A stretch of 64,000 nt of DNA. Origin: Streptococcus sanguinis (GTDB lineage: Bacteria; Bacillota; Bacilli; Lactobacillales; Streptococcaceae). A program made the position numbers and the translations under genes. Under the pieces are notes generated by a model. The model saw only the letters and a program-made list of their open reading frames with translations, did no database searches and was not told the origin of the DNA. This document shows positions 37,582-46,238 of this stretch, piece after piece. Where the stretch lies: contig NZ_JAKUVC010000002.1 in the NCBI RefSeq assembly GCF_026781265.1, positions 806,001 through 870,000 on the forward strand, given 5' to 3'. Positions within the stretch are counted from its first letter, which is position 1. Each line of letters begins with the position of its first letter.

Positions 37582-38628
37582 TTACTCTGGCGATACCAAA
37601 ATCTTGATCTGCGCCTTGTCCTGAGTCAGCTCGATAAAGCCTTCTTGCACAATATCCTCTAGCTTAATCTTCTTGGTCACAAGCTTGTCAGCAGAGAAAT
37701 AGCCCTGCTCCATCAGCTCCAGCACCTTAGGGAAAATATGTCGATATGCGATAATGCCCTTGAGCGATTTTTCTTGAATGGCAAATTCATTAGGGTTGAT
37801 GCTGGCTTCTCGTTCCCAGATAGAAACCACCATACATTCTCCAGCCTTGTGGACAGCAGCCAAAGCTTGTCCCAGCACAACCGGCACCCCTGTCACTTCA
37901 TAAGACACATCTGCCCCGCCACCAGTTAAACGATGAATAGCAGCTACCACGTCTTCATCCTCTTCTGGCCGAACAATAATCGCCCCAAGTTCCTCTGCCT
38001 TGGCTTGGCGTTCTGGAGATAATTCAACTCCATAAATCTTAGAGGCACCGGCTGCCCGCAAAGCCTCAATAATCAAGAGCCCAATTGGTCCCAAACCGAA
38101 GACGACTGCGGTATCGCCCGTCTTAAGAGCCGACTGACGAACTGCATAAACAGCCACAGCAGCAGGTTCTGTCAAAGCTGCCTGCTCATAGCTAAGGCTG
38201 TCTGGAACTTTGTGAACAATGTCTCCGTCCAAAACACAGTATTTTGCAAAACCACCGTCTGCCGCCAAGCCGACAAAGTTTAGATTAGGGTCCAGATTGT
38301 AATCACCGACAAGATTATGCTTAGCTAAAATAGGCTCAACTGTCACCCGATCGCCAACTTTGACCCGTGTCACAGCACTGCCGACCTCAACAATCTCCCC
38401 AGCAAACTCATGTCCCAAGGTCACAGGCGCTTTCTGCCCAGAGTAGACATGCTCTGTTTCTGTCGGAATAAAAATCGGTCCGTCCAGGTATTCATGCAAG
38501 TCAGTTCCACAGATTCCTGTGAACTTGACCGCAATTTTAACCTGATGCGGTTGGACTTCCGGTACATCCACTTCTTCAATACGAACATCTTTAGCGCCAT
38601 ACCAACGCGCAGCATTCATTTTTGCCAT
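37582..38628 (-). CDS. Zinc-dependent 2,3-butanediol dehydrogenase-like alcohol dehydrogenase
   Basis: A 348-residue medium-chain dehydrogenase. Catalytic zinc ligands are in G-I-C-G-T-D-L-H-E-Y and L-G-H-E-F-A-G (about 65-72); the NAD motif is V-V-F-G-L-G-P-I-G-L (about 175-184). The P-I-F-I-P and H-V-Y-S-G-Q-K-A-P insertions are typical of (R,R)-butanediol dehydrogenases, which reduce acetoin or diacetyl. The structural zinc cysteines usual in other ADHs are absent, as in this subgroup. The start is ATG 38628 after AGGTATG. A consensus promoter overlapped by a CcpA site lies upstream. Confidence 0.85.
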   Translation of the reverse strand: MAKMNAARWYGAKDVRIEEVDVPEVQPHQVKIAVKFTGICGTDLHEYLDGPIFIPTETEHVYSGQKAPVTLGHEFAGEIVEVGSAVTRVKVGDRVTVEPILAKHNLVGDYNLDPNLNFVGLAADGGFAKYCVLDGDIVHKVPDSLSYEQAALTEPAAVAVYAVRQSALKTGDTAVVFGLGPIGLLIIEALRAAGASKIYGVELSPERQAKAEELGAIIVRPEEDEDVVAAIHRLTGGGADVSYEVTGVPVVLGQALAAVHKAGECMVVSIWEREASINPNEFAIQEKSLKGIIAYRHIFPKVLELMEQGYFSADKLVTKKIKLEDIVQEGFIELTQDKAQIKILVSPE

Positions 38629-38660
38629 AAACATACCTCGCTTTATAAATTATTAGATTA

Positions 38661-38689
38661 ATTGTAAGCCTTTTCATTTTTCTTGTCAA
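38661..38689 (-). promoter_or_regulatory. Promoter of the butanediol-dehydrogenase-like gene
   Basis: Consensus -35 TTGACA (38689-38684), 17-base spacer, -10 TACAAT (38666-38661) on the minus strand. Confidence 0.85.
38663..38676 (-). promoter_or_regulatory. cre (CcpA) site over the -10 region
   Basis: TGAAAAGGCTTACA on the minus strand matches the cre consensus TGWAANCGNTNWCA at all fixed positions but one (G for C at position 7). It overlaps the spacer and -10, so CcpA binding should repress the gene when glucose is present. Confidence 0.6.
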
Positions 38690-38776
38690 ATGATTAACAG
38701 AATTTCAGAAAAATTTTTAATTTTAAAAATTTGATACTTCTAATTATATCACTTTGTTTGTTATAGCATAGAAGAG

Positions 38777-38804
38777 AAAAATCGGTCATTTCTGACCGAT
38801 TTTT
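38777..38804 (-). terminator. Terminator after the broken small membrane gene
   Basis: Perfect 12-pair hairpin AAAAATCGGTCA/TGACCGATTTTT, bidirectional in form. Confidence 0.8.
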
Positions 38805-38854
38805 TCTATGATTTAGAAACTGTTAAATTCTGCTCCTGCTGAAATTTGGGAATA

Positions 38855-39148
38855 TTAACCCTCTATCTCAAGAAGTAAATAAGGTAAGCCTAAGATAATC
38901 CCAAGAATTCCTAGCATAGCACGAATTCCAGAAGCTTTAACAAGTACTTTTTGGCCATTTTTTACTTGAATTTTATGAGACTTCATAAAACTTTGTCCAA
39001 CCTGTAGCTCAATACTGTTCCCTTCAAATGATAGAATTTTGCTTTAATTATTTGAAAGTTTGTGTACAAGTTCACCATTAAGATATACCGCTACTTTTTG
39101 AGCAACACCAACCATACCCGTATCACGCGTAATTGTAATTTCCGACAT
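38855..39148 (-). pseudogene. Small membrane protein interrupted by an in-frame TAA
   Basis: A 97-codon frame starts at ATG 39148 after AAAGGAG and ends at 38855, with TAA at 39046-39044 (codon 35, ...KLSNN stop SKILSFEG...). CAA to TAA would be enough. The product would begin M-S-E-I-T-I-T-R-D-T-G, carry a strand-rich domain and end in one hydrophobic helix (L-G-I-L-G-I-I-L-G-L-P-Y-L-L-L). The family is not recognised. Strong SD and own terminator indicate a once-functional gene. Confidence 0.75.
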
Positions 39149-39204
39149 AGCTAACTCCTTTGTTTTTATCTATCTTATTATATCAAATATCTAATTGAAA
39201 TACA

Positions 39205-39228
39205 AAAACCAGCCTCTTGACTGGTTTT
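39205..39228 (-). terminator. Terminator of gatB
   Basis: Stem AAAACCAG/CTGGTTTT with an eight-base loop and T-rich minus-strand tail, eleven bases past the gatB stop. Confidence 0.7.
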
Positions 39229-39238
39229 CTACTTATTT

Positions 39239-40672
39239 CTACAATTTCTCCAACTCTTCATTGAGCAGTTTTTGTGCTACTTGTGGGTTGGCTTGGCCCT
39301 TAGTGGCCTTCATCAGCTGGCCAATCAGGGACTTGGCCGCATTCTTATTGCCGCCCTTATAGTCATTGATGGCTTTTTCATTTTCCGCAAAGACTTGCTG
39401 GATGATTGGAAGAAGCTGGGCAGGGTCTGAGATTTGAATCAGGCCTGCTTTCTGTACATACTCTTTAGCAGAGCCTCCATTTTTGGCTAGATGGACAAAG
39501 ACCTTCTTAGCAATCTTAGAGGAAATCGTTCCGTCTGAAATCAGAGCAATCATCTCAGTCAGGTTCTCGGGTGTCAGCTCAATTTCAGAAATAGTCTTGC
39601 CTTCGGCATTGAGGTATTGAGCCACTTCTCCTTGGAGCCAGTTAGAAACAGCCTTGGCGTCACCGCCTGCCGCAACAGCTGCTTCAAAGAAGTCAGACAC
39701 AGCCTTCGTCGCTGTCAGCTGCTTGGCGTCGTAATCAGACAGACCGTAGTCGCCCACATACTTGGCACGACGCTCTTTTGGAAAGGCTGGCAAGCTGCTG
39801 CGTACTTGCTCAATCCAAGCATCCTCAATCTCAAAGATAGGCAGATCCGGCTCTGGGAAGTAACGGTAGTCTGCGGAACCTTCTTTGACCCGCATGAGCA
39901 GGGTTTCACCAGTTGCTTCATCATAACGACGGGTTTCCTGACGAATTTGACCGCCACTGCGTAGGATTTCAGCCTGGCGTTTTTCCTCAAATGCCAGACC
40001 CTTACGGACAAAGTTGAAGGAGTTAAGGTTTTTCAGCTCAGTCTTGGTACCAAATTCTTCCTGGCCGTAAGGACGGATGGAAATATTGGCATCGACCCGC
40101 ATGGAGCCCTCTTCCATCTTGACATCAGAAATGCCCGTGTACTGGATGATTTCCTTGAGAGCAGTCAGATAGGCATAAGCTTCTTCTGGACTGCGCATAT
40201 CTGCTTCGGATACAATCTCAATCAGTGGCACTCCTTGACGGTTGAGGTCCACATAAGAGTAGCCATCGCTGCCGTGGGTATTCTTTCCAGCATCTTCTTC
40301 CAAGTGGGCCCGCTCGATACGGATTTTCTTGGTTGTACCGTCTTCTAGCTCAATTTCAATCCAGCCATTGTAGCCAATCGGCTCATCAAACTGAGAAATT
40401 TGATAGGCTTTTGGATTGTCCGGATAGAAGTAATTCTTGCGGTCAAAGTGCATCTTTTGGTGAATGTCCATGTTCAAGGCCAGAGCAGCCTTGATACCAT
40501 AGTCAATGACACCCTTGTTCATAACAGGCAGAACACCTGGGAAAGACCAGTCAATGATATTGGTGTTGGCATTGGGATCCTCACCGAAGTGAGCTGGAGC
40601 CGGTGAGAAAATTTTTGAATTGGTCTTCAATTCAACATGGACTTCCAGTCCGATAACTGTTTCAAAGTTCAT
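39239..40672 (-). CDS. gatB: Asp-tRNA(Asn)/Glu-tRNA(Gln) amidotransferase subunit B
   Basis: GatB binds the misacylated tRNA and activates its carboxyl group with ATP. The 477-residue protein starts [10 protein letters not shown] (about 6-15), with [10 protein letters not shown] near 265-274 and the C-terminal YqeY-like helical tail (about 330-477). It starts on the last base of the gatA stop. GatCAB supplies Gln-tRNA(Gln) in streptococci, which lack GlnRS, and can amidate Asp-tRNA(Asn) when a non-discriminating AspRS is present, as seems the case here. Confidence 0.97.
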   Translation of the reverse strand: MNFETVIGLEVHVELKTNSKIFSPAPAHFGEDPNANTNIIDWSFPGVLPVMNKGVIDYGIKAALALNMDIHQKMHFDRKNYFYPDNPKAYQISQFDEPIGYNGWIEIELEDGTTKKIRIERAHLEEDAGKNTHGSDGYSYVDLNRQGVPLIEIVSEADMRSPEEAYAYLTALKEIIQYTGISDVKMEEGSMRVDANISIRPYGQEEFGTKTELKNLNSFNFVRKGLAFEEKRQAEILRSGGQIRQETRRYDEATGETLLMRVKEGSADYRYFPEPDLPIFEIEDAWIEQVRSSLPAFPKERRAKYVGDYGLSDYDAKQLTATKAVSDFFEAAVAAGGDAKAVSNWLQGEVAQYLNAEGKTISEIELTPENLTEMIALISDGTISSKIAKKVFVHLAKNGGSAKEYVQKAGLIQISDPAQLLPIIQQVFAENEKAINDYKGGNKNAAKSLIGQLMKATKGQANPQVAQKLLNEELEKL

Positions 40673-42138
40673 TATTTTTCACCTCCAAAGATAACTGGCT
40701 GCTGTTTGTGGTAGTCAGTCGTCGCTTCAAATGCTGCGGCTGCCTGATAGATGGTCGCTTCATCGAAGTGGTTACCAATCATCTGCAGGCCGACAGGAAG
40801 ACCGTCTGCAAAGCCAGCTGGGATTGAAATGCCCGGCAGACCAGCCAGATTGACTGGAATAGTCAACAGGTCAGCCAGATACATGGCCACTGGATCTTGG
40901 TTTTGACTGCCCAAGTCATAAGCTACAGTTGGTGCAGTTGGACCTAAGATCAAATCGTATTTTTCAAAAACCTTAGCAAAATCTTGCATAATCAAGGTAC
41001 GAACCTGACCAGCTTTCTTGAAGTAAGCATCGTAGTAACCAGATGACAAACTGAAAGTTCCCAGCATGATGCGGCGTTTCACCTCTTCACCAAAGCCTTC
41101 GCTGCGAGATTTGACATAGACATCTTCTAGATTTTCAATACCTTCTGCGCGGTAGCCATAGCGAATACCGTCAAAACGCTGCAGGTTGGAGCTAGCCTCA
41201 GAGGAAGCAATAATATAGTAGACTGCTACTCCGTACTTACTGTGGGGCAAGCTGACTTCTTCAACGATAGCTCCTAGACTTTCCAAGTGCTTCGCTGCTG
41301 CCAGAATCGTTTCCTTGACCTCGCTGTCAATTCCTTCACCCATGTATTCCTTAGGCAAAGCAATCTTCATGCCCTTGATGTCTTGGCCAATCTTGCTGGT
41401 AAAGTCTGGCACTGCCTCTTGTGATGATGTAGAGTCCTTAGGATCATTACCAGAAATAACATTCAAAAGCTGGGCATTTTCCTTCACTGTCTGAGAAAAA
41501 GGACCAATCTGGTCTAAAGAAGAACCAAAAGCAATGAGACCAAAACGCGAAACCCGGCCGTAGGTTGGCTTTAGACCAACTACACCGTTAAAGGAAGCCG
41601 GCTGGCGAATAGAACCACCCGTATCTGAACCCAGTGACAGACGAACCTGACCAGAGGCAACTGCTGTCGCTGAACCACCAGATGATCCACCAGGAACCTT
41701 GCTGCTGTCCCAAGCATTCTTAGTCGTCTTAAAGTAAGAGTTTTCGCTGGATCCACCCATGGCGAACTCGTCCATGTTGGTCTTCCCGACAATAATCATG
41801 TCCTTACCGTAGAGCTTCTCCACACTGGTCGCATCGAAAATTGGCTTGTAATTGTAGAGTATCTTGGAGGCAGCCGTCGTCAACATTCCCTTGGTTGAGA
41901 TATTGTCCTTAACTGCCAGCGGAATTCCGCTCATAAGATTGTCAGCATCAATGCCCTTGGCATCCAGAGCCGCAGCCTGAGCTAATGCTTCCTCTTCGCT
42001 GACAGTAATAAAGCTGTCCACAGCTACTTCACGTTCTTTGATGTCTGCCAAAGTTGCCTGAGTTAACTCTACCGCAGAAATTTCTTTCTTGACCAGCAAA
42101 TCATGCAACTCTTCAATAGTCTTGTGATTAAAAGTCAT
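40672..42138 (-). CDS. gatA: Asp-tRNA(Asn)/Glu-tRNA(Gln) amidotransferase subunit A
   Basis: GatA is the amidase that releases ammonia from glutamine. The 488-residue protein has the Ser-cisSer-Lys triad: lysine in L-A-V-K-D-N-I-S (about 77-84), G-G-S-S-G-G-S-A (about 150-157) and G-S-D-T-G-G-S-I-R (about 173-181). It starts on the last base of the gatC stop and is coupled to gatB. Confidence 0.97.
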   Translation of the reverse strand: MTFNHKTIEELHDLLVKKEISAVELTQATLADIKEREVAVDSFITVSEEEALAQAAALDAKGIDADNLMSGIPLAVKDNISTKGMLTTAASKILYNYKPIFDATSVEKLYGKDMIIVGKTNMDEFAMGGSSENSYFKTTKNAWDSSKVPGGSSGGSATAVASGQVRLSLGSDTGGSIRQPASFNGVVGLKPTYGRVSRFGLIAFGSSLDQIGPFSQTVKENAQLLNVISGNDPKDSTSSQEAVPDFTSKIGQDIKGMKIALPKEYMGEGIDSEVKETILAAAKHLESLGAIVEEVSLPHSKYGVAVYYIIASSEASSNLQRFDGIRYGYRAEGIENLEDVYVKSRSEGFGEEVKRRIMLGTFSLSSGYYDAYFKKAGQVRTLIMQDFAKVFEKYDLILGPTAPTVAYDLGSQNQDPVAMYLADLLTIPVNLAGLPGISIPAGFADGLPVGLQMIGNHFDEATIYQAAAAFEATTDYHKQQPVIFGGEK

Positions 42139-42440
42139 TAGGCATCTCCTCCGTCATCTAGGATGGCAGGCACTTTGATGTAGCCCCGCTCTTTTTCAGG
42201 TACATTTTGGAAAAGCTCTTCCCGGTTCCAGCCCGGCTGAGCCACATCTTCTCGCATATAATTGATATTAGCAGCTACATTGGAAGTGAAAGGCACACCC
42301 TCCGTATCTACTTCATTGAGCAATTCGACCATGTCGACAATCTTGGTTAAGGTCGTCGCAAACTCAGCAGTTTCTTCTGGCGAAAAAGCCAATTTTGACA
42401 GCTTAGCTACATGACTTACTTCTTCTTGAGTAATCTTCAT
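42138..42440 (-). CDS. gatC: Asp-tRNA(Asn)/Glu-tRNA(Gln) amidotransferase subunit C
   Basis: A 100-residue subunit that wraps around GatA and GatB. It opens [15 protein letters not shown] and ends with V-P-A-I-L-D as usual. It begins 203 bases downstream of aspS; that gap shows no clear terminator, so read-through from the T-box promoter is plausible, but an independent promoter cannot be excluded. Confidence 0.95.
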   Translation of the reverse strand: MKITQEEVSHVAKLSKLAFSPEETAEFATTLTKIVDMVELLNEVDTEGVPFTSNVAANINYMREDVAQPGWNREELFQNVPEKERGYIKVPAILDDGGDA

Positions 42441-42643
42441 CTCTGATTCCTTTCATAAGATACGTGAGCTTTAGCGACTGAAAATAACAATTTCTAGATG
42501 TCATCTTTATTTCCAAGCCTCAGCTCACCTTTACTTTGACAAGCTAGGGTCGCTGATTTATTTGCCATCCGCTAGCTCTTTTCTTCAGCTTCTTCCTGCT
42601 ATTCTTCAGGAATTCGCATCATTTCATTTTACCATATTTCAGA

Positions 42644-44380
42644 CTAATTCTTCAATTCCAAATGCAGTTCTTTGAGCTGTCTTTGGTCCACCAAACTTGG
42701 GCTTTCCAGCATAGGATCAAAGCCAGTACCATTTTTCGGAAAAGCAATGACTTGACGAATATTTTCTTCCCCAGCCAAGATCATAACTAGACGATCCAAG
42801 CCTAGAGCCAAACCGCCGTGCGGTGGGAAGCCATATTCTAAGGCTTCTAGGAAGAAACCAAAGTCCCGCTCATAGCCTTCTCGGCTCATGCCCAACAGCT
42901 CAAACATCGCTTCCTGAGCCTTCCGATCATGAATCCGCAGACTTCCTCCGCCAATCTCATAGCCGTTTAAGACGATGTCGTAAGCCTGGCTGCGGAATTG
43001 ACCTGGCTCCTGTCCATCTTCAAAAATCCCCTGTGTGAAAGGATGGTGCATGGCTTGATAGCGGTTTTGGTCTTCATTCCACTCCAGCAGCGGCCAATCC
43101 ACAACCCAGAGGAAATGAAGCAAACTCGGATCAATCAAATCCAAAGCTTTTGCGACTTCTATGCGCAGATGTCCCAAAGCTTCTTGAGCCCAATGCTTCT
43201 TGGCCATGACTAGCAGGATGAGGTCTCCCTCCTTGGCCTCAAAATGTACCAGCAACTCCTGACTTTCAGCTTCAAAGGTACTAGCCAGATCACCAACTAA
43301 CTGGCCATTTTCAATCTTGAGACTGGCAAAACTACTGCAACCAAATTCCTTCATTTCCTGATAGTAGTGGCTCAGCTGTTTCTTGCTAAAAGCACTTGCC
43401 GCATCTGGCACACAGATTCCCATCACTTCCTCTTGGTTGTCCAAGGCTTTCTTGATGAGAAGCGAATCATTGGACTGGCACAAATCCGTCAAACTCTTCA
43501 GCTCTAAGCCGAAGCGTGTATCTGGCTTATCAGAACCAAAGCGACTCATAGCCTCTTCATAGCTAATAGTTGGGAAATCTTCTGTCAGCTCTAAACCATG
43601 AGTTTTCTTGACAACAGCCTTGAGCATGGCTTCAACCAGAGCTCGGATTTCTTCCTCGCTGGCAAAACTCAGCTCCAAATCCACCTGGGTAAACTCTGGC
43701 TGGCGATCCCCCCGCAGGTCTTCGTCACGGAAACAACGAACAATCTGATAATAGCGCTCAAGGCCAGCTCCCATCAGCAACTGCTTGAGCATCTGAGGGC
43801 TCTGTGGCAAGGCGTAGAACTGATTTTTAAAGACCCGACTAGGCACCAAGAAGTCTCTAGCGCCTTCAGGAGTTGACTTAGTCAGATAAGGCGTCTCCAC
43901 CTCCAAAAAGTCCAACCCATTCAAATATTCCCGAATAGTTGATGTGACCTGATGACGAAGTTTAAGGTTATGTGTCATCTTCTCACGGCGCAAGTCTAGG
44001 TAACGGTATTTCTGACGCAGGTCTTCTCCAGTATGGGCGTGTTGATCCAGCTCAAAAGGTAGTGCCTTGCTGCTAGCAATAACCTCAATCTTTTCAGCTC
44101 TCAGCTCAACCTGACCAGACTTAAGCGCCTTATTAACAAAACGTTCTTCACGTTGAACTACCTGCCCTGTCACTGCAATAAGATCTTCCTTGCCGATTTC
44201 TTCCAGCTTAGCAAAATCTTCAATCTCACCGCCAACAAAAACCTGAAGCAAGCCCTCACGGTCCCGCAACTCAATAAAAGCCAGCTTGCCGTGATTACGG
44301 ATATTGGCCACCCAGCCCGTTGCGGTCATGGTCTGTCCGACCTGCTCTAAACCATAATTTCCGATAAAAATTTCTTTCAT
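42644..44380 (-). CDS. aspS: Aspartyl-tRNA synthetase, divergent second type (probably non-discriminating)
   Basis: A 578-residue bacterial-type AspRS with N-terminal anticodon-binding OB fold (about 1-105), motif 2 F-R-D-E-D-L-R-G-D-R-Q-P-E-F-T-Q (about 217-232), the GAD insertion and motif 3 G-G-L-A-L-G-L-D-R-L (about 527-536). In the OB fold, the usual R-R-D-L-G-G of streptococcal AspRS is N-I-R-N-H-G-K. The histidine (residue 30) aligns with the residue that marks non-discriminating AspRS, which charge both tRNA(Asp) and tRNA(Asn). It has a T-box leader and gatCAB behind it. A standard aspS would then be elsewhere in the genome; I cannot check. Confidence 0.9.
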   Translation of the reverse strand: MKEIFIGNYGLEQVGQTMTATGWVANIRNHGKLAFIELRDREGLLQVFVGGEIEDFAKLEEIGKEDLIAVTGQVVQREERFVNKALKSGQVELRAEKIEVIASSKALPFELDQHAHTGEDLRQKYRYLDLRREKMTHNLKLRHQVTSTIREYLNGLDFLEVETPYLTKSTPEGARDFLVPSRVFKNQFYALPQSPQMLKQLLMGAGLERYYQIVRCFRDEDLRGDRQPEFTQVDLELSFASEEEIRALVEAMLKAVVKKTHGLELTEDFPTISYEEAMSRFGSDKPDTRFGLELKSLTDLCQSNDSLLIKKALDNQEEVMGICVPDAASAFSKKQLSHYYQEMKEFGCSSFASLKIENGQLVGDLASTFEAESQELLVHFEAKEGDLILLVMAKKHWAQEALGHLRIEVAKALDLIDPSLLHFLWVVDWPLLEWNEDQNRYQAMHHPFTQGIFEDGQEPGQFRSQAYDIVLNGYEIGGGSLRIHDRKAQEAMFELLGMSREGYERDFGFFLEALEYGFPPHGGLALGLDRLVMILAGEENIRQVIAFPKNGTGFDPMLESPSLVDQRQLKELHLELKN

Positions 44381-44474
44381 GTTCTTTCCCTCTCAAATCA
44401 ATTTGTAGCTCCGCCCTGTTGTTCAGGATATTTGCCGCAGTTTTCCATCGTCTTCACCTGACCTACTGCAAAAT

Positions 44475-44698
44475 AAAAAGCTTTCGTCTCTAAAACAGAC
44501 GAAAGCCGTGGTACCACTGTTATTCGCCGCCCTAAAAGGCAGCCTCTGAGCTCGTAACGTGAGCGACGTTTGTGCTTAATCACACAAAAGATTACGAAAC
44601 ATGTTCTTCGATTTTTACTTTCTTGGTGCTGCTCTCAGCTATCAACACTCTCTGTGCAAGTCAGCAAGCCTACTCTGCTTCTCTTTTACTCTTAAATT
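44475..44698 (-). ncRNA. T-box riboswitch, specifier read as AAC (Asn)
   Basis: Minus-strand leader of aspS. The T-box core AACAGTGGTACCACGG lies at about 44522-44507 and the terminator GCTTTCGTCT/AGACGAAAGC with TTTTT at 44506-44475. Stem I closes with GAAGCA (44681-44676) against TGTTTC (44601-44596). The specifier loop has AGTA on the 5-prime side (44674-44671), and on the 3-prime side AAC (44605-44603) followed by the customary A. Uncharged tRNA(Asn) would thus favour read-through into aspS. The codon assignment was made by hand. Confidence 0.9.
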
Positions 44699-45249
44699 GT
44701 ATCTATTATAGTCGAACCCAAGACATTTTGCAAGTGGTTTAAGGCAAATTTGTGATTTTCCTCTGACAGAGAAGCCACTGCCGACTCTACCACCTGAATC
44801 TGATAACCAAGATTATAGGCATCAATCGCTGTATGCAGGACGCAAATATCCGTCAAGACTCCAGTCAAAATGACCGTATCTACCTTTCTTTCCCGCAATC
44901 GAATATCTAAATCCGTACCGGAAAAAGCAGAATAATGGCGCTTATCCATCCAAAAGACCCGAGAGTCTGCTTGATGCTTGTCATAAAAATCAGCCAAAGG
45001 ACCATAAAGATTACGACCGCTGGTTCCTTTGATGTTATGAGGCGGAAACAGCTTGCTTTCAGGATGAAAGGCATCATTCTCATCATGGGCATCAATAGCA
45101 AAGAAGATATAATCTCCTCGCTCAAAAGCCGCCTTTGTTACTTGAGCAATGGTTTCAGAAATTGCCTGTGCTGGCGCTCCTGCTGTCAGCTTGCCCTCAT
45201 CTGCGACAAAATCAACTGTATAATCAATGGAAATCAGTGCTTTTGGCAT
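44692..45249 (-). CDS. pncA: Nicotinamidase (isochorismatase-family)
   Basis: Hydrolyses nicotinamide to nicotinate for NAD salvage. The 185-residue protein has a triad of Asp9 (ISIDYTVDF), Lys103 region (WMDKRHYSAF) and Cys136 region (LTDICVLHT), with zinc ligands in D-A-H and F-H-P (about 52-62). It matches the S. pneumoniae nicotinamidase gene placed behind codY. Its start codon overlaps the codY stop (TAATG). Product feeds NadD, encoded at 33 kb. Its 3-prime end contains the aspS promoter. Confidence 0.9.
   Translation of the reverse strand: MPKALISIDYTVDFVADEGKLTAGAPAQAISETIAQVTKAAFERGDYIFFAIDAHDENDAFHPESKLFPPHNIKGTSGRNLYGPLADFYDKHQADSRVFWMDKRHYSAFSGTDLDIRLRERKVDTVILTGVLTDICVLHTAIDAYNLGYQIQVVESAVASLSEENHKFALNHLQNVLGSTIIDTI
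44705..44733 (-). promoter_or_regulatory. Promoter of the T-box/aspS transcript, inside pncA
   Basis: -35 TTGCAA (44733-44728), 17-base spacer, -10 TATAAT (44710-44705). Both boxes lie inside the last codons of the pncA gene, so aspS can be transcribed apart from codY-pncA. Confidence 0.75.
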
Positions 45250-46037
45250 TAGTAGTCCCTCTTTTTAATTTCATCAAAGACATCCGGAATCAGGACTTTC
45301 AGATAAGTTCCTTTCATTCCCAGTGAGCGGCTTTCAATAATCCCAGCACTTTCCAGCTTGCGCAAGGCATTAACAATCACTGAACGGGTAATCCCAATAC
45401 GGTCAGCAATAACAGATGCAGTCAGCTGGCCTTCATTGCCATTCAGCTCGCCCAAAATTGCTGAAACAGCTCTCAATTCTGAGTAAGACAGGGTATTGAC
45501 TGCCATGGTCACTGCCGTCCGGCGTCGGATATTTTTCTCATCCTCTTCCCGCTGGAAGTTAAGCAGCTGGATACCAACCACTGTACTGGCAATCTCCACC
45601 AAAATCAGATCATCGTCCGCAAATTCCTTGTCATTGCGCCAGATAATCAATGAACCCAAACGAATCCCTGAAACATGAATGGGAGCAATAGTAGTCAGGC
45701 CATCTGGAAAATCATCCTTGGTCTCCACTGGGAAAATCGTCAGATCATGCTCAACAGGCAGATTAGCCTCCGTTTCATAGACCAGATTAGCTTCGTGAAC
45801 GTATTCCTCTGGGAAATTCTTATCCTGGAAAAAAGCTTCCACTCGGTCATTATTGGTCTTGTAGCGCATGAAATAGCCTAAAAGACGGCCCTTGCTGTTG
45901 ATAATGCAGGCATTACAGTGGATAATATCAGCCAACTGACGCGTAATAGCATTGTAGGGCAGTTCTTCCTGCATCTGCTCCTCCGAGCGCTTCAAAATAG
46001 ACGTAATTTTTCGTGTTTTTTCTAGTAAATTGGCCAT
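45249..46037 (-). CDS. codY: Global transcriptional regulator CodY
   Basis: CodY senses branched-chain amino acids (and GTP in some species) and represses amino-acid uptake and biosynthesis genes. The 262-residue protein has an N-terminal GAF domain and a C-terminal winged helix with [20 protein letters not shown] (about 205-224). It is followed at once by pncA. A near-consensus CodY box 57 bases upstream implies autoregulation. Confidence 0.97.
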   Translation of the reverse strand: MANLLEKTRKITSILKRSEEQMQEELPYNAITRQLADIIHCNACIINSKGRLLGYFMRYKTNNDRVEAFFQDKNFPEEYVHEANLVYETEANLPVEHDLTIFPVETKDDFPDGLTTIAPIHVSGIRLGSLIIWRNDKEFADDDLILVEIASTVVGIQLLNFQREEDEKNIRRRTAVTMAVNTLSYSELRAVSAILGELNGNEGQLTASVIADRIGITRSVIVNALRKLESAGIIESRSLGMKGTYLKVLIPDVFDEIKKRDY

Positions 46038-46093
46038 ATTTTTACCTCATATTTATTAGCTTCATTGTAACATAAAAGCAGTGAAATTTCAAT

Positions 46094-46108
46094 AATTATC
46101 TGAAAATT
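46094..46108 (-). promoter_or_regulatory. CodY box upstream of codY
   Basis: AATTATCTGAAAATT matches the CodY consensus AATTTTCWGAAAATT at 14 of 15 positions. It lies 57-71 bases upstream of the codY start, consistent with autorepression. Confidence 0.65.
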
Positions 46109-46193
46109 TTTTATTGAAAAACAATTACATACAATTCTATAAAATAAAGAACTTTTCAAGTATATAACTTGATATATCAAGCCATATTAAACA

Positions 46194-46221
46194 AAAAACA
46201 GTCAAATTCTTGACTGTTTTT
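46194..46221 (-). terminator. Terminator of the surface protein gene
   Basis: Perfect 12-pair hairpin AAAAACAGTCAA/TTGACTGTTTTT, 17 bases past the stop. Confidence 0.8.
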
Positions 46222-46238
46222 GATTGCTTTTGTTCTTT

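Noticed and set aside
42441..42643. Possible gatC promoter or terminator in the gap after aspS
   Set aside because: A short TTCCTG/CAGGAA hairpin lacks a T run and no promoter pair stood out, so neither was called.
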